This document shows, in pieces, positions 6,226 to 9,622 of a stretch of DNA of 9,622 nucleotides (its first letter is position 1; every line of letters starts with the position of its first letter). The notes under the pieces are model-generated. The model searched no databases. It was not told the origin of the DNA and saw only the letters and a list, made by a program, of their open reading frames with translations. The DNA is taken from assembly GCA_013043085.1 (NCBI GenBank), contig JABDOU010000262.1, positions 1 through 9,622 of the forward strand. The letters run 5' to 3'. The position numbers and the translations under genes were made by a program. Origin of the DNA: Acidimicrobiia bacterium (GTDB lineage Bacteria; Actinomycetota; Acidimicrobiia; Spongiisociales; SHLN01).

Positions 6226-7998
6226 TCAGTCGATCGTGACGCCTTCAGGCGCATAGCGCAGAGCTCGCTCCGAAGTTCGATCGAAGCTGGTCTGCAGAAC
6301 AGACTCGAGGGACGGATCCGGTGCGCCCAGGAAGTCAGAGACCGGAAGAATCCGATGACCATCTGCCTGCACATAGAGAGGAGTGGCACGCACTGATTCT
6401 GCGACAAAGCGGCCGCCCCCGGTCTCGGTGACGGAGATCTGAACGAGCAAACCGTCGTCAACACCCACCCGCCTGCTACTGGTGCGCTGGTTGGAGATGA
6501 GGTTGCCCATGCCGAAGACAACATATTCGTCGCCGATTTTGTCGATCGGCTGAACAACGTGGGCATGGTGGCCGAGGATGAGATCCACATCCTCATCGGC
6601 GAGAAGCGATTCGGCCAAGGACCGCTGGAAAGAAGATTCCACAGGCTGGTACTCATTGCCCCAGTGCATCGAAAGGATGATGAACTCGGCCCCCAATTCT
6701 CGTGCCAAAGCAGCGTCGGCCAGGATGGCCGCTTCGTCAATGACGTTGACCGTGTACTCCTGGCCGACCGGAACCCGGAGCCCGTTGAGCCCATACGTGT
6801 ATGAGATGTGTCCGACGGTCACACCGTTGACCTCATAGAGCGAAGGAACATCTTCCTCGGGACCGCGTGCGCTTCCGGCGTGACCGAGGCCGGCACTGTC
6901 GAGCACACCGAGCGTGTCGATAGCTCCCTGGACACCCTTGTCAATCGTGTGATTGGACGCGGTGCTACATGTATCGAAGCCGACGGCGGCAATCGCGTCG
7001 GCTACTTCTCGCGGTGCTCGAAAGGATGGATACGACGAGATGCCGCGATTGTCCTTCGAGAGCGGAACCTCCATGTGGCAGATCGCCAGGTCGGCAGCTT
7101 CGATGCGAGATCGCAGTGGTTCAAACATAGGAAGGAAGTCGTAGCCGCCGGCGCCGGCATAAGCCTGAGCCGATTCCCACACTGCCGAATGAATCAAAAC
7201 GTCGCCCGTGGCCGCAATCGTGAAGCTGCGTGGCTGAAGCTCGGGCGGTGACTGAAGTCGCCCGAATGTCCCGGCGACCGGCACGTAGTCCGGATCGCCG
7301 ACTTCGAATTGCTCGTCCGCGAAGCCGAGGCTGTTCTCATTGCGCAGGTAGAAGATTCCGTCGCCCGGACGCATCACTGCGACCGTGTCGATCCCGTCCC
7401 CGTTCCAGTCACCTGCCACGAGACGATCGTCGGGAATGCCATAGAAGAATTCGGCATCCGCGAATCCGATGTCGTGGGTAAACCGCATGTACACGAATCC
7501 GCTCGACTCGCGGTGGAGGCCCAGCTCGTCGACACCATCCTCGTCGAAGTCACCGACGAACGGTTTGTCGCCCGGAATACCAAAGTAGTACTCGACAGTT
7601 GGCTCCGAACCGAGGCTGTTCGACAGATGGATGAGGCCAGACACTCTCTGATACGTGGCCAAGGTATCGCATCCATCGCCGTTGAAGTCACCTGCGAGGA
7701 TCACATCATCCCATCGTCCCCAGAAGGGTTGCGGATCTGCAAGGCCATCGGGTGCGTTGCGGATATACACGTGACCATCACTGGTTCGATACATCGCAGG
7801 AGTATCTACTCCGTCGCAATCCCAATCACCAACAAGAGGTATATCACCGATCTCGCCGAAGTAGAACACATCGGCCCCTGTCGCGGTTTGCACTTCCCAA
7901 CGCGCGGTGTCCGGATCAACAAATCCGGGAGAGTCGGCAGAAGCCGCTGTCAGACCTGACAGCGCAACCGCCATGATGAGTGCAACGACCGGGCGCAT
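6226..7998 (-). CDS. Secreted CapA/PGA_cap-family metallophosphatase-like protein with N-terminal FG-GAP module
   Basis: The 590-residue product starts with a signal peptide (cleavage probably after TAASA near residue 21). Residues about 26-245 are an FG-GAP/VCBS-like module with loops GDWDCDGVDT, GDFNGDGCDT, GDFDEDGVDE and GDWNGDGIDT and a terminal half-repeat. Residues about 258-545 form a CapA (PGA_cap) domain, related to calcineurin-like phosphatases. Its expected metal-site motifs are ATGDVLIH (D266), CHMEVPLS (E310), ASNHTIDKG (N349, H350), MHWGNEY (H445) and LGHHAHVVQP (H477, H478, H480). Family members take part in poly-gamma-glutamate capsule or related polymer synthesis and export, but many have no known substrate. 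No capB or capC gene is present here, so a poly-gamma-glutamate role is not supported by context. The four cysteines are C61, C110, C307 and C344. ATG at 7998 is preferred because the -10 box lies exactly six bases upstream. The metal site looks intact, so it should be active. Confidence 0.9.
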   Translation of the reverse strand: MRPVVALIMAVALSGLTAASADSPGFVDPDTARWEVQTATGADVFYFGEIGDIPLVGDWDCDGVDTPAMYRTSDGHVYIRNAPDGLADPQPFWGRWDDVILAGDFNGDGCDTLATYQRVSGLIHLSNSLGSEPTVEYYFGIPGDKPFVGDFDEDGVDELGLHRESSGFVYMRFTHDIGFADAEFFYGIPDDRLVAGDWNGDGIDTVAVMRPGDGIFYLRNENSLGFADEQFEVGDPDYVPVAGTFGRLQSPPELQPRSFTIAATGDVLIHSAVWESAQAYAGAGGYDFLPMFEPLRSRIEAADLAICHMEVPLSKDNRGISSYPSFRAPREVADAIAAVGFDTCSTASNHTIDKGVQGAIDTLGVLDSAGLGHAGSARGPEEDVPSLYEVNGVTVGHISYTYGLNGLRVPVGQEYTVNVIDEAAILADAALARELGAEFIILSMHWGNEYQPVESSFQRSLAESLLADEDVDLILGHHAHVVQPIDKIGDEYVVFGMGNLISNQRTSSRRVGVDDGLLVQISVTETGGGRFVAESVRATPLYVQADGHRILPVSDFLGAPDPSLESVLQTSFDRTSERALRYAPEGVTID

Positions 7999-8004
7999 CC
8001 GCCA

Positions 8005-8010
8005 AGGCTA
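8005..8010 (-). promoter_or_regulatory. -10 box (TAGCCT) of the CapA-like gene, leaderless
   Basis: TAGCCT fits TANNNT and is separated from the ATG at 7998 by six bases, predicting transcription to start at the start codon. A GGCGG just before the ATG is too close to act as a normal ribosome site. No clear -35 is visible. Confidence 0.45.
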
Positions 8011-8076
8011 TCTCGACGAGCGGGCAGAGCGTCGTCGAAGCTGAACTCTCGACGCGTATGGAGGAGGCGGGTGGCA

Positions 8077-8082
8077 TAAGCT
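8077..8082 (+). promoter_or_regulatory. -10 box (TAAGCT) of the MogA-like gene, leaderless
   Basis: TAAGCT fits TANNNT, with six bases between it and the ATG at 8089. The purine-rich GGAGGAGGCGGG at 8060-8071 is too far upstream (17 bases) to act as the ribosome site for this ATG, which supports leaderless expression. The -35 region (GCGTAT at 17-base spacing) is poor. Confidence 0.45.
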
Positions 8083-8088
8083 CTTGAT

Positions 8089-8574
8089 ATGACTTTGAGT
8101 GCCAGAACGGCCGCAGTGCTCGTCGCAAGTGATGGAGTCGTCGCCGGGACTCGCCAGGACAAATCCGGCGATATCGCCGAACAGAAACTGACAGATGCCG
8201 GTTTTGACGTCGTTAGTCGCCTCGTCGTCCCCGACGAAACCGACGTGATCGAGAAGGCCATCGAAGGCCTGGTTGATGAGGTGAGGGTGATCATCACGAG
8301 CGGTGGCACAGGTTTCGGCCCCCGCGACGTGACGCCGGAAGCCACGCTCCGGGTGATTGACAAACGTGCCGAGGGTCTCGAACACCTCATGCGGATCGCG
8401 GGATTGGAGGCTACGAAAACCGCAGCCCTGTCGCGAGCGGTTGCCGGTTCGGTGGGATCGACGTTGATCATCAATACGCCCGGTAGTTCCCGGGCCGTTT
8501 CAGAAAGTCTCGACAGCGTCATGGACCTCATTCCACACATCCTCGATTTGCTCGAAGGCAACACCGGGCACTGA
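8089..8574 (+). CDS. MogA/MoaB-family molybdopterin biosynthesis protein
   Basis: The 161 residues match the MoCF-biosynthesis fold over its full length. The signature SGGTGFGPRDVTPEAT is at 71-86, with D80 at the position of the essential aspartate of MogA. VPDE at 48-51 holds the second conserved aspartate (D49), and INTPGSSRAV near 128-137 matches the conserved NxPG segment. MogA adenylylates molybdopterin with ATP before molybdenum insertion, in the cytoplasm. MoaB proteins share the fold, so the choice between them is open. An in-frame TAA at 8077-8079 makes this ATG the first possible start. The gene is divergent from the CapA-like gene (90 bases between starts) and lies 65 bases before histidine ammonia-lyase, which has its own -10 box. 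No other molybdenum cofactor gene is in view. Confidence 0.88.
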   Translation: MTLSARTAAVLVASDGVVAGTRQDKSGDIAEQKLTDAGFDVVSRLVVPDETDVIEKAIEGLVDEVRVIITSGGTGFGPRDVTPEATLRVIDKRAEGLEHLMRIAGLEATKTAALSRAVAGSVGSTLIINTPGSSRAVSESLDSVMDLIPHILDLLEGNTGH

Positions 8575-8627
8575 CGAATCCGTAGCCGGTCAGGGGTCGA
8601 AGTCACAAGAGCCGGGTGTTTGACTGA

Positions 8628-8633
8628 TAGATT
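8628..8633 (+). promoter_or_regulatory. -10 box (TAGATT) of the histidine ammonia-lyase gene, leaderless
   Basis: TAGATT fits TANNNT and ends six bases before the GTG at 8640, so the transcript should start at the initiation codon. There is no Shine-Dalgarno. The TAG inside this box is an in-frame stop and leaves GTG as the first possible start. The -35 region is weak. Confidence 0.45.
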
Positions 8634-8639
8634 CCAGAC

Positions 8640-9622
8640 GTGGATCCACTGGTCATAGAGAACACCGGAGTCGACGCCGATGATGTCGTAGACGTCGCGC
8701 GCAACTTTCGCCGCATATCTCTCGGCAGCGACGCTATCGCCGCTCTCGAGTTGGGAGCGGCAAGGGTGGCCGCGCTCTTCGAATCCTCTGAGCCGGTCTA
8801 CGGCGTTTCTACCGGTTTCGGAGCTCTCGCCAATACGAACATTCCCGCTGACCGCAGTGCCGAGCTTCAGGTCAACTTGCTGAGATCCCACGCCGCAGGC
8901 ATGGGAGACGAGGTGGAGAGCGAGGTCGTGCGGGCCATGATGTTGCTCCGCGCAAGGAGCCTGGCAATGGGGTTTTCGGGCGCCAGGCCGCTCGTGGCGC
9001 AGGCCATCGTCGATCTCCTCAATGCCGGCATCACACCGGTCGTCAGAGAACATGGCTCGCTCGGAGCGAGCGGAGACCTGGCCCCGCTGGCTGCGGCGGC
9101 GCTTCCCCTGATCGGAGAAGGATCGGTGCGCAATGCCGACGGCACCCTCGAAGACGCGTTGTCCGCCATCCGTAACGCTGGTCTCGAGCCGATCGAACTG
9201 AGGGCGAAGGAAGGCCTGGCTCTCATCAACGGCACAGACGGCATGCTCGGCATGCTTGTGCTGGCGCTCGAAGATCTGGGTCAGCTCGCGAAGGTCAGTG
9301 ACATCGCGGGCGCGATGACAACGGAAGCTCTTCTCGGCACCGACCGGGCGTTCGCCCACGACCTGATTGCGATGCGTCCTCAAGTTGGCCAGGCTGAGAG
9401 CGCCGACAATCTGAGATCGTTGCTGAATGAATCTCCTGTTATCGCCAGCCATCGCCACGGCGACGACCGCGTGCAGGATCCCTACTCGATCCGCTGCACA
9501 CCGCAGGTACACGGAGCAGTCCGGGATGCAGCGTCATATGCAGCAGCAATTACCGACCGGGAACTCGTCTCGTTTATCGACAACCCCGTGGTCTTACCCG
9601 ACGGAAGGGTGGAATCGTGTGG
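8640..9622 (+). CDS. hutH: Histidine ammonia-lyase, C-terminal third outside the window
   Basis: A GTG start at 8640 opens a frame that runs off the right edge after 327 residues; family members have about 510. The enzyme removes ammonia from histidine to give urocanate, the first step of histidine breakdown in the cytoplasm. The Ala-Ser-Gly triad that forms the MIO cofactor is at 143-145 in GSLGASGDLAPL. Other active-site elements are present: Y54 in YGVSTGFG, S83-H84 in RSHAAGMG, N197 in LINGTDG, and Q279, Y282 and R285 in VQDPYSIRC. They sit one or two residues from their positions in the Pseudomonas putida enzyme, which supports the chosen start. Ser-His at 83-84 points to histidine rather than phenylalanine or tyrosine as substrate. 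Other hut genes, if clustered, would lie to the right. Confidence 0.95.
   Translation, partial: MDPLVIENTGVDADDVVDVARNFRRISLGSDAIAALELGAARVAALFESSEPVYGVSTGFGALANTNIPADRSAELQVNLLRSHAAGMGDEVESEVVRAMMLLRARSLAMGFSGARPLVAQAIVDLLNAGITPVVREHGSLGASGDLAPLAAAALPLIGEGSVRNADGTLEDALSAIRNAGLEPIELRAKEGLALINGTDGMLGMLVLALEDLGQLAKVSDIAGAMTTEALLGTDRAFAHDLIAMRPQVGQAESADNLRSLLNESPVIASHRHGDDRVQDPYSIRCTPQVHGAVRDAASYAAAITDRELVSFIDNPVVLPDGRVESC

Noticed and set aside
8058..8087. Nine-codon frame just before the MogA-like gene, with a purine-rich GGAGGAGG run
   Set aside because: It overlaps the likely -10 box, has no ribosome site of its own, and is short enough to be chance. The purine run is too far from the ATG at 8089 to be its Shine-Dalgarno.
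3087..8639. -35 boxes for the four leaderless promoters
   Set aside because: At 16-18 base spacing none resembles TTGACA well, so I list only the -10 boxes.
7950..9512. Open frame of 520 residues on the minus strand
   Set aside because: It lies antisense to the well-supported MogA-like and histidine ammonia-lyase genes, crosses the intergenic gap, and shows no recognisable domain.

Overview
The window looks like chromosomal DNA of a GC-rich actinobacterium, possibly of the Acidimicrobiia. That placement is inferred from codon and GC usage, from secreted FG-GAP-type repeat proteins, and from actinobacterial TANNNT -10 boxes sitting exactly six bases before start codons. It holds six protein genes. 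I see no tRNA, rRNA, CRISPR array, insertion sequence or integrase.

Layout. Positions 1-2763 (+) are the 3' part of a very large secreted protein with an FG-GAP/VCBS-like repeat module, three Ig/PKD-like domains and a right-handed parallel beta-helix. Positions 2820-3086 (-) encode a small SelW/Rdx-family thioredoxin-fold protein. Its redox motif reads Cys-Val-Pro-UGA, so the gene only makes sense as a selenoprotein; a conventional gene call would keep just the 68 residues after the UGA. A hairpin suitable as a bacterial SECIS lies directly after the UGA. Positions 3208-6222 (+) encode a 1004-residue secreted protein with an FG-GAP module, a proline-rich linker, a malectin-like domain and a long beta-helix. 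Positions 6226-7998 (-) encode a secreted CapA/PGA_cap-type metallophosphatase-like protein that again carries the FG-GAP module at its N-terminus. Positions 8089-8574 (+) encode a MogA/MoaB-type molybdopterin protein, and 8640 to the right edge (+) encodes histidine ammonia-lyase, cut off at its C-terminus.

How they fit together. The three large proteins share one N-terminal display module joined to three unrelated C-terminal domains. This suggests a family of exported cell-surface or matrix proteins built on a common scaffold, with sugar-related partners (beta-helix, malectin, CapA). The selenoprotein, MogA-like protein and histidine ammonia-lyase are cytoplasmic and look unrelated to them. 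Four of the five start codons visible here have a TANNNT box ending seven bases upstream, which points to leaderless transcripts. The exception is the malectin gene, which has a good Shine-Dalgarno sequence.

Gene-free stretches are all short: 2764-2819, 3087-3207, 6223-6225, 7999-8088 and 8575-8639. The main points for a second look are the unannotated selenocysteine codon with its SECIS, the repeated leaderless promoter geometry, and the shared repeat module with a conserved cysteine pair.
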